A stretch of 64,000 bases of DNA from Halorubrum trapanicum (GTDB taxonomy: Archaea > Halobacteriota > Halobacteria > Halobacteriales > Haloferacaceae), in the NCBI RefSeq assembly GCF_017873555.1, contig NZ_JAGGKE010000007.1, positions 62,001 to 126,000 of the forward strand, written 5' to 3'. Below, one piece after another: positions 15,391 through 24,374 of the stretch (positions are counted from its first letter, which is position 1; every line of letters begins with the position of its first letter). The position numbers were made by a program, and so were the translations under genes. A model generated the notes under the pieces. It ran no database searches. It saw only the letters and a program-made list of their open reading frames with translations, and was not told where the DNA came from.

Positions 15391-15476
15391 CTTCCCCTTC
15401 TTCTTGCTTACTTCCCCTTCTTCTTGCTTACTTCCCCTTCTTCTTGCTTACTTCCCCTTCTTCTTGCTTACTTCCC
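15391..15476. repeat. 20-base tandem repeat spanning the protease stop codon
   Basis: Four perfect head-to-tail copies of a 20-base unit (15391-15410, 15411-15430, 15431-15450, 15451-15470) are followed by a six-base partial copy. On the minus strand each unit spells the end of the protease, SKKKGK-stop, because the unit includes the TAA. As 20 is not a multiple of three, only the first unit is translated; the rest are 3' UTR copies. Confidence 0.9.
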
Positions 15477-16899
15477 GGACGAGGGCCTCGAGATCGAGGT
15501 GGCCCGCGCCGTGGTAGGTCTCGCCCTCGTCGGGCATGCTGGCGGTCTCCTGAATGAGGGACTCGATCTCGTCGACGGAGGCGTCGGGGCGGAGCGACCG
15601 GACGAGCGCGACCGCGCCGGCGACCTGCGGCGCCGCCATAGAGGTCCCGGCCTTCCAGCCGTAGGACGCCGTCTGTTCCCCGTCGGGACCGGCGACGTTG
15701 ACCGTGGAGTAAACGAGGTCGTTGTAGGCGTCCGGGTTGGTCGCGAGCGCCTCCTGGTCGACGTTCCCGCCGGCGGCACTCACGTCGACGGCGGAGCCGT
15801 AGTTCGTGTAGAACGCCGGCTCGGTCGTCGGCTCCTCCAGCCGGTTGCCGGTGAGCCACTTGGCCTCGTTGTCGCTGTGCTTGCCCCCCCAGCCGTAGCC
15901 GATGGGACCGGTCGCGCTCACGCCGAAGACGCCGTCGGCCTCCGTCGGGAGGCTGAGGATGTTCTCTGCGTCCATGTCCAGCGACGAGTTGCCCGCGGAG
16001 TTGACGATGACAGTCCCCTGCGAGCGGACGTACTCCGCGACCTGACTGATCATCTGTTCTAAGGCGATCAGGCTCGGGTACTCGACGGTGTCGGCGACCG
16101 TGTAGCCGACGCTGTAGTTGATCGCGTCACAGCCGATCTCCGCGGCGTACTCCCAGCCGGCGAGACCGTCGCCCGCGAACCCCTCCTCGCCGGAGAACAT
16201 CCGGACCGCGACGATCTCGGTGTCCGGCGCCGTGCCGAGCACGCCGCCGGCGGGACCGTCGTTGTCGTTCGTCGCGGCGATCGTTCCCGCGACGTGGGTG
16301 CCGTGGTTGCCCGCGCCGTTGGGACGGAAGTCGAAGCCGTCGCCGGTGATGTTCACCGAGAGTTCCGCGTTGACGACGCCCTCCAGGTCCGGGTGGTCGT
16401 CGTACACGCCGGAGTCGACGACGGCGACGCGGGTCCCCTCGCCCGTCGTCGCGTCGTGGACGAACTTCCCGCCGCCGGGCTTGTCGGTGAGTTCGCCGCT
16501 GACTCCCTGCTCGCGCTTGTCCCACTGGAACTCGGTGTTGCTCGGCGCGCCGTCGTGGTTGTGGCTCGCGGAGTCGCCCGCGGCCAACGGACCCTCGGCC
16601 TCGACGACGGCTCCAGCCTCGTCGTCGCTGCGGTCGATCTTCACGTCCGGCGCCGTCGCCGTCGCGCTGCCGACGCGGGTCTGATCGCCGCGAGCGACCA
16701 GCACGTCGGCCGCCGAGAGGTCGTGGACGACCTCCACGTCGTCCGGCACGTCGCTCCGGTCGACCTTCCTGAGGTTGATCAGGAACCGTTCGTCGTCTGT
16801 CGACGCCGACACGTTCCCCGTGCCGAGCGCGAGGCCGCCGAGTGTTACGCCCGCTCCTTCGAGAAACCGCCGCCTGCTATGCTGTCGCATGGCTTTCAC
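15448..16899 (-). CDS. Halolysin-like secreted subtilase (S8)
   Basis: The 483-residue serine protease has a Tat signal (SRRRFLEGAGVTLGG) and a prodomain of about 110 residues. The subtilisin triad is D162 (VAVVDSGV), H202 (GNHGTHVAG) and S420 (GTSMAAPQVAG), with the oxyanion Asn in VNSAGN near 304. It is exported folded and should degrade extracellular protein. It lacks the long C-terminal extension of some halolysins and ends in a lysine-rich tail whose codons are tandemly duplicated past the stop. An ATG three codons in is an alternative start. Confidence 0.9.
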   Translation of the reverse strand: MKAMRQHSRRRFLEGAGVTLGGLALGTGNVSASTDDERFLINLRKVDRSDVPDDVEVVHDLSAADVLVARGDQTRVGSATATAPDVKIDRSDDEAGAVVEAEGPLAAGDSASHNHDGAPSNTEFQWDKREQGVSGELTDKPGGGKFVHDATTGEGTRVAVVDSGVYDDHPDLEGVVNAELSVNITGDGFDFRPNGAGNHGTHVAGTIAATNDNDGPAGGVLGTAPDTEIVAVRMFSGEEGFAGDGLAGWEYAAEIGCDAINYSVGYTVADTVEYPSLIALEQMISQVAEYVRSQGTVIVNSAGNSSLDMDAENILSLPTEADGVFGVSATGPIGYGWGGKHSDNEAKWLTGNRLEEPTTEPAFYTNYGSAVDVSAAGGNVDQEALATNPDAYNDLVYSTVNVAGPDGEQTASYGWKAGTSMAAPQVAGAVALVRSLRPDASVDEIESLIQETASMPDEGETYHGAGHLDLEALVREVSKKKGK

Positions 16900-16942
16900 A
16901 CAGGAGACAGACGATTTACATAATAGTTTTCATACCAGAAAC

Positions 16943-17854
16943 TTAGTAGTGCCAGGGGTACTCGCGGAACTCCGGTTCGCGGCCCTGCAAGAACGCGTCG
17001 CGGCCCTCCTGTGCCTCCTCGGTCATGTACGCGAGGCGGGTCGCCTCGCCCGCGAACACCTGCTGGCCGACCATCCCGTCGTCGGCCATGTTGAACGCGT
17101 ACTTCAGCATGCGCATCGCGGTCGGCGACTTCCGAGTCATCTCGTCGGCCCACTCCAGCGCCACGTCCTCCAACTCCTCGTGTGCGACGACCTCGTTGAC
17201 CATCCCCATGTCCGCGGCCTCCTCGGCAGAGTAGGTCTTCCCGCGGAAGAACACCTCGCGGGCCTTCTTCTGGCCGATCTGCTTCGCGAGGTACGCGGAG
17301 CCGAACCCGCCGTCGAAGGATCCCACGTCGGGGTCGGTCTGGAGGAACTTCCCGTGTTCCTCGCTGGCGAGGGTCATGTCGCAGACGACGTGGAGCGAGT
17401 GGCCGCCGCCGACCGCCCAGCCCGGGACGACCGCGACCACCGGCTTCGGCATGAACCGGATCAGCCGCTGGACCTCGAGGATGTGGAGCCGCCCCGCCCG
17501 CGCCGAGCGGACGAGGTCGTCGTCGTCGTCGCCCGCCTCGTCGTCGTCGCGGTACTCGTAGCCGGAGCCGCCCCGAACCGACTGGTCGCCGCCGGAACAG
17601 AACGCCCAGCCGCCGTCCTTCTCCGAGGGACCGTTCCCGGTGAGGAGGACGCAACCGATATCGGCCTGCTTGCGCGCGTGGTCGAGCGCGGCGTACAGCT
17701 CGTCGACCGTGCCGGGACGGAACGCGTTGCGGACCGCGGGGCGGTCGAAGGCGATCCGGACCGCGGGGACGTCGACGGCGCGGTGGTAGGTGATGTCGTC
17801 GAACTCGTCGGTGACGGGCTCCCACGCGTCAGGGTCGAATATCTCCGAGACCAT
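16943..17854 (-). CDS. menB: 1,4-dihydroxy-2-naphthoyl-CoA synthase
   Basis: This crotonase-fold enzyme of menaquinone synthesis cyclises O-succinylbenzoyl-CoA. Diagnostic stretches are AFCSGGDQSVRG, PGWAVGGGHSLHVVCDMTLA, QTDPDVGSFDGG and the C-terminal FREYPWHY. An Asp-rich insertion (about 97-110 after the SGGDQ motif) is unusual but fits a surface loop in a halophile. The start at 17854 (MVSEIFDPDAWEP) is preferred to the longer frame to 17899. Length is about 303 residues. Confidence 0.93.
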   Translation of the reverse strand: MVSEIFDPDAWEPVTDEFDDITYHRAVDVPAVRIAFDRPAVRNAFRPGTVDELYAALDHARKQADIGCVLLTGNGPSEKDGGWAFCSGGDQSVRGGSGYEYRDDDEAGDDDDDLVRSARAGRLHILEVQRLIRFMPKPVVAVVPGWAVGGGHSLHVVCDMTLASEEHGKFLQTDPDVGSFDGGFGSAYLAKQIGQKKAREVFFRGKTYSAEEAADMGMVNEVVAHEELEDVALEWADEMTRKSPTAMRMLKYAFNMADDGMVGQQVFAGEATRLAYMTEEAQEGRDAFLQGREPEFREYPWHY

Positions 17855-18035
17855 ACGGGTTCGTACGCCCGGGCCGCCCATAAACGGCGCCGGATCCACG
17901 TCCGGACCGGCGAGAGGAAGAGGAGAGCGACCGGCTCAGGAGATCGGCTCTTCGCTGCGTCCCGCGACGAGGACGGGAAGCCGGCCCCAGCGCCGGGGGC
18001 GGACGCCGAGATCCCGGCCAGTCCGCCGGAGTTCG

Positions 18036-18275
18036 TCAGTCGTCCTGCGCGTACGCACCCTTCGGGTGGCCCTTGTGCTGGAGGTTCCGGTTGTCGCGTT
18101 TCCGCGTCGCGGTCGCGGGGATGACTTCGCGGGCCGGATCGATCTCCGACCGCGGCATCCCGGTGTAGCCGTGGTCCGGGTGTTCGGAGCAGTGCGCCAT
18201 CGCGTCGTGCGAGCCCTCCCACGGGCCCTCGTTACAGCCGTCCGCCGTACAGACGAACACTATCTCCTCTGACAT
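18036..18275 (-). CDS. Small Cys/His protein, haloarchaeal
   Basis: The 79-residue product begins MSEEIVFVCTADGCNEGPW. Two cysteines five residues apart, then HDAMAHCSEHPDHGY, could form a zinc site. The C-terminal half is basic (ATRKRDNRNLQHKGHPKG), unusual for this proteome. A GTATAAAAAT box at about 18299-18308 is 25-33 bases upstream of the ATG at 18275, so that start is chosen over 18320. Function unknown. Confidence 0.65.
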   Translation of the reverse strand: MSEEIVFVCTADGCNEGPWEGSHDAMAHCSEHPDHGYTGMPRSEIDPAREVIPATATRKRDNRNLQHKGHPKGAYAQDD

Positions 18276-18383
18276 GCTAACCGGAGGTTCCCGACCGGGG
18301 TATAAAAATCTCGCACACAAATTATCAGAGATGATTTCAGGCGGGGAGGCGGCCGTAAAACGACCGACTACGGGACCGCGCGG

Positions 18384-19166
18384 TCAGTCGCCGACGAGGG
18401 GCGCACCGAACAGCTCGACGCTCGTCCCGTCGTGTCGGCAGTCCTCGAGGGCGTGTTTGGCCGCGAAGCCGGCCTCGTGGGCGGAGGCGCCCTGACCGAC
18501 GCCGACCTGAAGCTCGATGTCGACGTCCTCCTCGACTTGCTCGACCGCCGACGAGAACGCGGTCTCGGGGAGGTCGGGGCAGACCGCCACGACGTTGTCG
18601 CCGCCGACGAAGAAGGAGAGGGCGCCGTGCGCCTCGCGGAGGTGGCGCATCAGCGAGCCGTACGCCTGTTCGATGTTGATGAACGTGTCGAACTCGTTGA
18701 GCCGGTCGGTGTACTTGCCGGTCGCGTTGACCACGTCGAAGTGCGCGACTTGGAGGTCCGACCGGTCCGTCTCCGAGAGGTACTCGCCGGCGAGCACCTC
18801 GGTCCGGCTCTCGTCTTGGGCGCTGCCCGCGGTCTGGAGCCGCCGGTTCGCCGCTTCGAGCGCGTCGACGGGGCGCTCGGCGACGGCGGTGCCGAGGCTG
18901 ACGCTGACCGGGTAGCGGTTGCCGATCGACTCCTGGAGGGTCGCGTGGGCCGCGCCGTCGACGCCGTTCGTCACCGCGATCATGTTGTCGAACCTGGTGA
19001 AGAAGACGTAGGCGTCGCGGTGGCCCAGGAACTGGGCGACGTCGGCGAAGAGCCGCGACTGGAGCGTCTGGAGGTCCATCTCGCGGCGCGGCTCCGGCGT
19101 CGTCGTCCACGGCCCGTAGTTGTCGATCTGGACGAGGGTCACCTGGGTCGTCGTCACAGTGGACAC
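18384..19166 (-). CDS. GTP cyclohydrolase III
   Basis: The roughly 260-residue product matches the archaeal enzyme that opens GTP to 2-amino-5-formylamino-6-ribosylamino-pyrimidinone phosphate for riboflavin and F420. The opening VTLVQIDNYGPWTTTPEPRR is diagnostic, with tandem GGDEF-like halves (ARFDNM-type motif FFTRFDNMIAV near 53-63 and FFVGGDNVVAV later). The longest frame reaches 19277, but GTG 19166 (or 19157) starts just before the conserved segment. No in-frame ATG is available there. Confidence 0.9.
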   Translation of the reverse strand: MSTVTTTQVTLVQIDNYGPWTTTPEPRREMDLQTLQSRLFADVAQFLGHRDAYVFFTRFDNMIAVTNGVDGAAHATLQESIGNRYPVSVSLGTAVAERPVDALEAANRRLQTAGSAQDESRTEVLAGEYLSETDRSDLQVAHFDVVNATGKYTDRLNEFDTFINIEQAYGSLMRHLREAHGALSFFVGGDNVVAVCPDLPETAFSSAVEQVEEDVDIELQVGVGQGASAHEAGFAAKHALEDCRHDGTSVELFGAPLVGD

Positions 19167-19308
19167 CGGTACGGAACGCGGCCGCTTTACCCTTCCGTTA
19201 TCCCGAAGGTGGGACCTGTATCGTGTTCGTGATCGTCGGTCCCGGACGGGACCGGTCCGCCGCGGACCCGGGCGCAACCCCTACGGCCGTGGCGTCCCCA
19301 CTCCGGGT

Positions 19309-20088
19309 ATGGAATTCAGCGGCGCCGTCCTCGACGTCGACGGCACGGTGGTGCGCGGCGACGATCCGATCCCGGGCGCCCCGGCGGGATACCGGCGGCT
19401 CCGGGAGACCGGTATCGAGACCCTGTTCGTCTCGAACAACCCGACGAAGGCGCCGCCCGCGTACGTCGACCGCCTCGGCGCCGCGGGGTACGACGTCGAC
19501 GCCGAGCGCGTGTTCACCGCGGGCAGCGTGACGACGCGGTACCTCCGAGAACACCACGCGAACGACGACCTGCTCTGTATCGCCGACCCCGGACTGCTCG
19601 CCCAGTTCGCGGACGCCGGTCTCTCGACGACCGACGACGTCGACGCCGCCGACGCCCTGGTCGCCTCCATCGACCGCGAGTTCGACTACGAGGACCTCTG
19701 TACGGCGCTGTGGGCCTTGGAGCGCGAGATCCCGTTCATCGGCACCGACCCCGACGTGGTGATTCCGGCCCCCGAGCGCGACGTGCCCGGGTCGGGCGCC
19801 GTGATCAACGCGATCGCGGGCGTCGCCGAGCGCGACCCCGACGCCGTCCTCGGCAAACCGTCGGACACCGCGATCGAAATGGTCCGCGAGCGGCTCCCCT
19901 ACCCGCCCGAGGAGTGTCTCGTCGTCGGCGACCGGCTCGACACGGACATCGCCTTGGGCGAGCGCGCCGGGATGACCACCGTCCTCGTCCGCTCGGGCGT
20001 CACCGACGACGACGACCTCGCGGCGTCCGAACTCTCACCCGACCACGTCCTCGATCACCTCGGGGACATCGACCGCGTCGTCGGCTGA
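19309..20088 (+). CDS. HAD-IIA family phosphatase (NagD-like)
   Basis: The 259-residue cytoplasmic phosphatase has HAD motif I as DVDGTVVRG (nucleophile D9, acid D11), motif II as FVSNNPTK near 42-49, a lysine in VLGKPSD and motif III as VVGDRLDTDI. The large C2a cap between motifs II and III is that of NagD and p-nitrophenylphosphatase-type enzymes. Physiological substrate is unknown. ATG at 19309. Confidence 0.85.
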   Translation: MEFSGAVLDVDGTVVRGDDPIPGAPAGYRRLRETGIETLFVSNNPTKAPPAYVDRLGAAGYDVDAERVFTAGSVTTRYLREHHANDDLLCIADPGLLAQFADAGLSTTDDVDAADALVASIDREFDYEDLCTALWALEREIPFIGTDPDVVIPAPERDVPGSGAVINAIAGVAERDPDAVLGKPSDTAIEMVRERLPYPPEECLVVGDRLDTDIALGERAGMTTVLVRSGVTDDDDLAASELSPDHVLDHLGDIDRVVG

Positions 20089-20162
20089 GGATCGTCTCTG
20101 AGCGGTCTATCACCTTCGCCACGTTGCCAACAGTTATATGCGAGCGAGTGTACCGCTCGCAC

Positions 20163-20276
20163 ATGGGAGTGGTTGACTCACACGAAGATCGGACCGGAGA
20201 CGACGAGGAGGATCCGGAGGAGTCCGTCCGCGTGCTGGAGGGACACGCGGTCCAGTTCAACGAGTACCGATACTGA
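20163..20276 (+). CDS. Small acidic protein of 37 residues
   Basis: ATG at 20163 opens a 37-residue frame (MGVVDSHEDRTGDDEEDPEE...) ending VQFNEYRY. A GTTATATG box at 20133-20140 lies about 26 bases upstream. A 7-base inverted repeat (GCGAGCG 20140-20146 with CGCTCGC 20154-20160) lies between box and start. Composition and codon use are typical of real haloarchaeal small proteins. No function recognised. Confidence 0.55.
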   Translation: MGVVDSHEDRTGDDEEDPEESVRVLEGHAVQFNEYRY

Positions 20277-20362
20277 CGGCGTCGTCGCGTCGGCTGCGGT
20301 CCGCGACCGACCGCCCGACGGCTGTCGGGACCGTTAAGTGGTCGTCGCGGGTAGCCGAGGGT

Positions 20363-21697
20363 GTGATACGGAGGCTCCGACGAGCGAGTGTTTTCGCCGC
20401 GGTGGCCGCCTTCGCGGCCCTCGCGCCGGCGCTCGGCGCCGCCGCCGCCGTTCCCTTCTTCGCCGTCGCCGGCGTCGCGTTCTTCGGAGTCCGCGACGGC
20501 GAGTGGTTCGAGACGCTCGCGCTGCCGGGCGACCGCGAGGAGGAGCGCCTCTACGGGTTCGTCTCCTTCGCGCTCGCCGGCGCCGGTCTCGCCCTGTTCG
20601 CGTCGCTGCCGCGCGCCCCGCTCCCCTACGAGGCGTTCGCGGCCGCGACGCTCGCGGTCGGCGCCGGCCGCCTCGGTCGGACGCTCGTCTCCCGGCGGAC
20701 GACCGACGAGTTCCCGCTCGTCGCCGGCTACGTCGCCGCCGGGACTGCGGCCGCGCTCGTCGGACAGGTCGCCGTGCGGCTCCAGACCGGCGCCCCCGTC
20801 GACGGCGCGGCGCTTCCCCTGCTCACGTTCCTCGCCGCCGCGGCCGCGCTGACGGCCGCGCTCGTCCGCTCGCTGGTGTTCTCGCGGGACGCGCACATCA
20901 CGACGATCCTCGTCGCGTTCGTGACGTGGGGGTTCCTCGCCCTGGAGCCGACAGTCGGCGCCCCCCTCATCGTCGCCGGTCTCGCGGTGACGGGCGCGCT
21001 CGGCTACGTCTCCTTCGCCATCAGCACCGCCTCGGTGGCCGGGATGCTCACCGGCGTCGTCTCGGCGCTGCTCGCGGTCGTCCTCGGCGGGGTCGGCTGG
21101 TTCCTCACGCTGATGTCCTTCTACGCGGTCGGGGGGCTGGCCTCGAAGTACCGGTTCGACGAGAAGGCCGCCCGGGGGGTCGCACAGGAGAACGAGGGGG
21201 CCCGCGGCACCGGCAACGTGCTGGCGAACTCCGCCGTCGCGCTCGCGGCGGTGGTCGGCTACGCCGCCGCGCCGCACCTCGCCGTCCCGGCCGCCCCGCT
21301 CGGCTTCGCGTTCGCGGGCGCGACGGCGACCGCGATGGCCGACACGCTCTCCTCCGAGATTGGTGGTCTCTACGACGGGCCGCGGCTGGTGACGACGCTC
21401 CGGCGCGTCGAACCCGGGACCGACGGCGCGATCACCTGGCAGGGCGAGCTGGCGGGTCTCTCCGGGGCGCTGATCGTCGGCGCGCTCGCAGCCGGCGGGG
21501 CGCCCTACCTCGACCCGGTCGCCCCCGGCGGCGTCGCCGCGGGTGGCGCGGTCGTCGCCGCCGGCGTCGCCGGGATGACCGTCGACAGCCTCCTCGGCGC
21601 CCTGATCGAGGGAGACCGGGTCGGCAACCAGACCGTGAACTTCCTCGCGACGCTCGCCGGTGCCGCCGTCGCCGTCTCGCTCTGGGCGGTGGTGTGA
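20363..21697 (+). CDS. DUF92 (TMEM19/VTE6-like) membrane protein
   Basis: The 444-residue polytopic membrane protein starts with GTG. The C-terminal half carries the DUF92 hallmarks: GTGNVLANSAVAL, ATATAMADTLSSEIG and GMTVDSLLGALIEGD. Plant members (VTE6) phosphorylate phytyl phosphate, so a prenyl-phosphate kinase role is conceivable but unproven. The next gene begins two bases after its stop, so they are co-transcribed. Confidence 0.8.
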   Translation: MIRRLRRASVFAAVAAFAALAPALGAAAAVPFFAVAGVAFFGVRDGEWFETLALPGDREEERLYGFVSFALAGAGLALFASLPRAPLPYEAFAAATLAVGAGRLGRTLVSRRTTDEFPLVAGYVAAGTAAALVGQVAVRLQTGAPVDGAALPLLTFLAAAAALTAALVRSLVFSRDAHITTILVAFVTWGFLALEPTVGAPLIVAGLAVTGALGYVSFAISTASVAGMLTGVVSALLAVVLGGVGWFLTLMSFYAVGGLASKYRFDEKAARGVAQENEGARGTGNVLANSAVALAAVVGYAAAPHLAVPAAPLGFAFAGATATAMADTLSSEIGGLYDGPRLVTTLRRVEPGTDGAITWQGELAGLSGALIVGALAAGGAPYLDPVAPGGVAAGGAVVAAGVAGMTVDSLLGALIEGDRVGNQTVNFLATLAGAAVAVSLWAVV

Positions 21698-21698
21698 G

Positions 21699-22127
21699 AT
21701 GGCGGGCGACGATATCGACCCCCGGGTCCGTCCGGGGCGGCCCGCCGACGCCGACCGGATCCGCGAGCTCCAGTCGCACCTCCGCCAGCCCAGCCCGGAC
21801 CTCTTGGAGTACGGTCTCGCGGTGGGCGCCGCGCGCGTGAGCGTCGCAGACGGCCGCGTCGTCGGCTACCTGCTCTCGGTGGACGCGCCGAACCGACCGG
21901 GCGTCCACGTGGCGGAGCTCGTCGTCGCCCCCGGATTCCGGCGCGAGGGCCGCGCTCGCGCGCTGCTCGCCGCGACGGTCGCGGACGCCGACGGGCCGGT
22001 GACGCTCCAGGCGCACCCCGACAACGACGCCGCGCTCGCGCTGTACGAGTCGCTCGGCTTCGAGGTCGCTGAGCGGCGGCCGGACGCGTACGCCGACGGC
22101 GACGCGCTCGTGATGCGGCGGGAGTAG
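21699..22127 (+). CDS. GNAT N-acetyltransferase (RimI-like)
   Basis: The 142-residue GNAT fold has the acetyl-CoA pyrophosphate loop region VAELVVAPGFRREGRARALL and the terminal beta-strand signature LYESLGFEVAERR. It should acetylate an N-terminus or small amine. The ATG lies one base after the TGA of the DUF92 gene, so translation is probably coupled. Confidence 0.85.
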   Translation: MAGDDIDPRVRPGRPADADRIRELQSHLRQPSPDLLEYGLAVGAARVSVADGRVVGYLLSVDAPNRPGVHVAELVVAPGFRREGRARALLAATVADADGPVTLQAHPDNDAALALYESLGFEVAERRPDAYADGDALVMRRE

Positions 22128-22238
22128 CGCGTCCGAGCCGTCCCGGGGCGGAGAGCGCCTCCGAGACGCCTCGCGGGACGCTCCCGCGCGGTGACCGCAG
22201 GCACAAGGACTATTCGAGCGCCACGCCTCCGGACAGCC

Positions 22239-22622
22239 ATGAGTGACGCCGACGCGGAGACCGGGTCGATCGAGGTCGACTTCGGCGACGACGGGTTGGT
22301 CCCGGCGGTCGCCCAGGACGCCGACTCCGGCGAGGTGCTGATGCTCGCGCACGTCTCGCCGGAGGCGCTCTCTCGCACCCGCGAGACCGGCGAGGCCCAC
22401 TACTACTCCCGGTCCCGCGAGGAGCTGTGGCACAAGGGCGGCACCTCGGGTCACACCCAGTCGGTCCGGGAGGTCCGGGTGGACTGCGACGCCGACACCC
22501 TGCTGTACCTCGTCGAGCAGGCGGGCGGCGCCTGCCACACCGGCCACCGCTCGTGTTTCCACCGGACGATAGACGGCGAGCACGTCGGGGAGCGCGTCTT
22601 CGACCCTGACGAGGTGTACTGA
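22239..22622 (+). CDS. hisI: Phosphoribosyl-AMP cyclohydrolase
   Basis: The 127-residue enzyme opens the purine ring of PR-AMP in histidine synthesis. Conserved residues include LMLAHVS, the motif [18 protein letters not shown] and zinc/magnesium ligands in [14 protein letters not shown] and [12 protein letters not shown]. Length matches monofunctional HisI; no HisE domain is fused. The following coiled-coil gene starts three bases after its stop. Confidence 0.93.
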   Translation: MSDADAETGSIEVDFGDDGLVPAVAQDADSGEVLMLAHVSPEALSRTRETGEAHYYSRSREELWHKGGTSGHTQSVREVRVDCDADTLLYLVEQAGGACHTGHRSCFHRTIDGEHVGERVFDPDEVY

Positions 22623-22625
22623 CCG

Positions 22626-23819
22626 ATGGCCGACGGGGACCGAAGGACCGACGGCGGCCGGACCGCCCGCGGCGACGCCGAGAGCGACGCGGACGACCCC
22701 GTCGCCGAGGCGGGCGAGGCGGCCGCGCGGCTCCGCGAGCGCTACGACGAGCTCCGCCGGACGACGTCGCGGATCGACGGCTACGGCCGCGGCCGCGTCG
22801 AGGCCGCCGCCGACGCGTACCGCCGCGCGCACCGGATCCTCGACCGGTACGAGGAGGACGCGGTCGGCTCCGGCGACTTCGAGTCGTACGTCCGCTTCCG
22901 CGGCGAGTTCGGCGACGCGGTCGACGTCGACGACGACACCCCCGCGGGCGACGCCTTCGAGGCGGCCGACGAGGCGGTCGACAAGCGCCGACTCTCGGAG
23001 TCGGACTTCGCTGCCGCCCGCGACGCGCTGGAGCCGGCCGGGGAGTTCGTCGACCTGCTGGAGGCGTACGACGACGCGGTCGACGACTACCGGGCGGCGC
23101 GGAAGGCGGCCCGCGAGGCCCGCAAGCGCCTCGAATCGCGGCTCGACGAGCTCCGCGAGGTCGCCGACATGGCCGACGCCGACCTCGACGCGGACCTCTC
23201 CCGCCTCCGCAATCCGATCGAGGCGTACGACGAGGGGATCCGCGAGGCCTTTCGGGAGTTCTTCAAGTCGGCGTCCGCCCGCGAGGTGTTCGACTTCCTC
23301 GACCGCGCGGACGGGACGCCGTTCGTCGACGTCGACGTGCCGCCGACCGACCTCGCCGAGTACGTCGAGTCGCACGCGGCCGGCGAGGAGCCGCCGGCGA
23401 CCTTACTGGAGTACGCCGACTACACGAACTCCAAGCTGGAGCACTACGTCGACGACCCGGGCGCGCTCCGCACCGCGGTCGCGGTCCACCGGACGTACCT
23501 CGAACGGCTCGACGGCGAGCCGCTGACGCTCGACTGGCCGCCGAAGCCGGGCGACGAGCTCGCCTACGAGATAGACGAGCTGGTCCCGCTGGTGGGGCGG
23601 ATCGCCGACGACGAGGTCGTCGCGACCCTGCGCTCGGTACGGGAGCTCGCGCGGACCGACGAGTACGAGCGGCTCCGCCGCGCGGCCGAGGTGCGCGACG
23701 CCCTCGACGAACCCGAACTGGCCCTGATCGAGCGCGGCGAGGCCGACGCGCGGGTCGCCGAGGCCGAGCGGACGCTCTCGGTCGTCGACGACGTGTTGAG
23801 CGAGACGGAGCGGGAGTGA
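22626..23819 (+). CDS. Long acidic coiled-coil protein, haloarchaeal
   Basis: The 397-residue protein is highly charged, with heptad-like helices at about 25-70 and 140-185 (YRAARKAAREARKRLESRLD). No membrane segment or catalytic motif is visible. It directly follows hisI with a three-base gap, so it is probably in the same transcript, although its function need not relate to histidine. I recognise it only as a haloarchaeal conserved type of protein. Confidence 0.7.
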   Translation: MADGDRRTDGGRTARGDAESDADDPVAEAGEAAARLRERYDELRRTTSRIDGYGRGRVEAAADAYRRAHRILDRYEEDAVGSGDFESYVRFRGEFGDAVDVDDDTPAGDAFEAADEAVDKRRLSESDFAAARDALEPAGEFVDLLEAYDDAVDDYRAARKAAREARKRLESRLDELREVADMADADLDADLSRLRNPIEAYDEGIREAFREFFKSASAREVFDFLDRADGTPFVDVDVPPTDLAEYVESHAAGEEPPATLLEYADYTNSKLEHYVDDPGALRTAVAVHRTYLERLDGEPLTLDWPPKPGDELAYEIDELVPLVGRIADDEVVATLRSVRELARTDEYERLRRAAEVRDALDEPELALIERGEADARVAEAERTLSVVDDVLSETERE

Positions 23820-23916
23820 AGGCGTCGGGGTCGGGACCGGGAGCCGGCGCGGTCGGAGCGAGGCCCCCACCGCCGCGGAGTGCGGATTTTAAGCCCCGCC
23901 GCGGCCGAGCGGTAGT

Positions 23917-24315
23917 ATGACTCGATTCGACGCCGCGACCGAGGACGAGCGGCTGAAGCTGTTCGCCGACGCCGCGGCCGCGCACCGCGCGCGCTCCGGC
24001 GACGTGATGACCGTCGACGTCGACCCCGACAGCGACGACACCGAGGGCGGCGAGGTGCCGCCGTGGATCCAGTTGGCGGGCACCGAACTCATCATGGACT
24101 GTACCGACGAGGAGCTGGAGCGACTGAAGTCGCTGCTCTCGGAGTTCCCCGAGTTCCGGATCGACGAGCTGGTCAGCCCGGAGGAGGCGGAGGGGACGAA
24201 CGCCGTCGTCACCGCGCGGTCGGACGCGAACCGGGTGGCGGGGTTCGTGGAGCGCGCGTTCCGCGAGGTGTACGAGCTCGGCGACGAGTACCGGGCGTGG
24301 GTGACGGCGATCTAA
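23917..24315 (+). CDS. Conserved haloarchaeal protein, unknown
   Basis: The 132-residue acidic cytoplasmic protein shows conserved-looking stretches PPWIQLAGTELIMDCTDEELERLK and ARSDANRVAGFVERAFREVY. An AT-rich TTTTAA at about 23887-23892 is 25-30 bases before the ATG, as expected for a leaderless transcript. No domain recognised. Confidence 0.7.
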   Translation: MTRFDAATEDERLKLFADAAAAHRARSGDVMTVDVDPDSDDTEGGEVPPWIQLAGTELIMDCTDEELERLKSLLSEFPEFRIDELVSPEEAEGTNAVVTARSDANRVAGFVERAFREVYELGDEYRAWVTAI

Positions 24316-24374
24316 GTCACACAAATATTTGAATAACGCGAAGATACTTTGATATTCAGGTCGTACGCGTCGCC

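Noticed and set aside
15391-15476. CRISPR array
   Set aside because: The 20-base units are contiguous without spacers, and they coincide with the protease stop codon; this is a simple tandem repeat.
21432-23375. Long minus-strand open frame (647 codons) opposite the DUF92-GNAT-hisI region
   Set aside because: It is a shadow of GC-rich coding DNA: the opposite strand carries recognisable genes, and the frame encodes Arg/Val/Leu-rich low-complexity sequence with no family resemblance.
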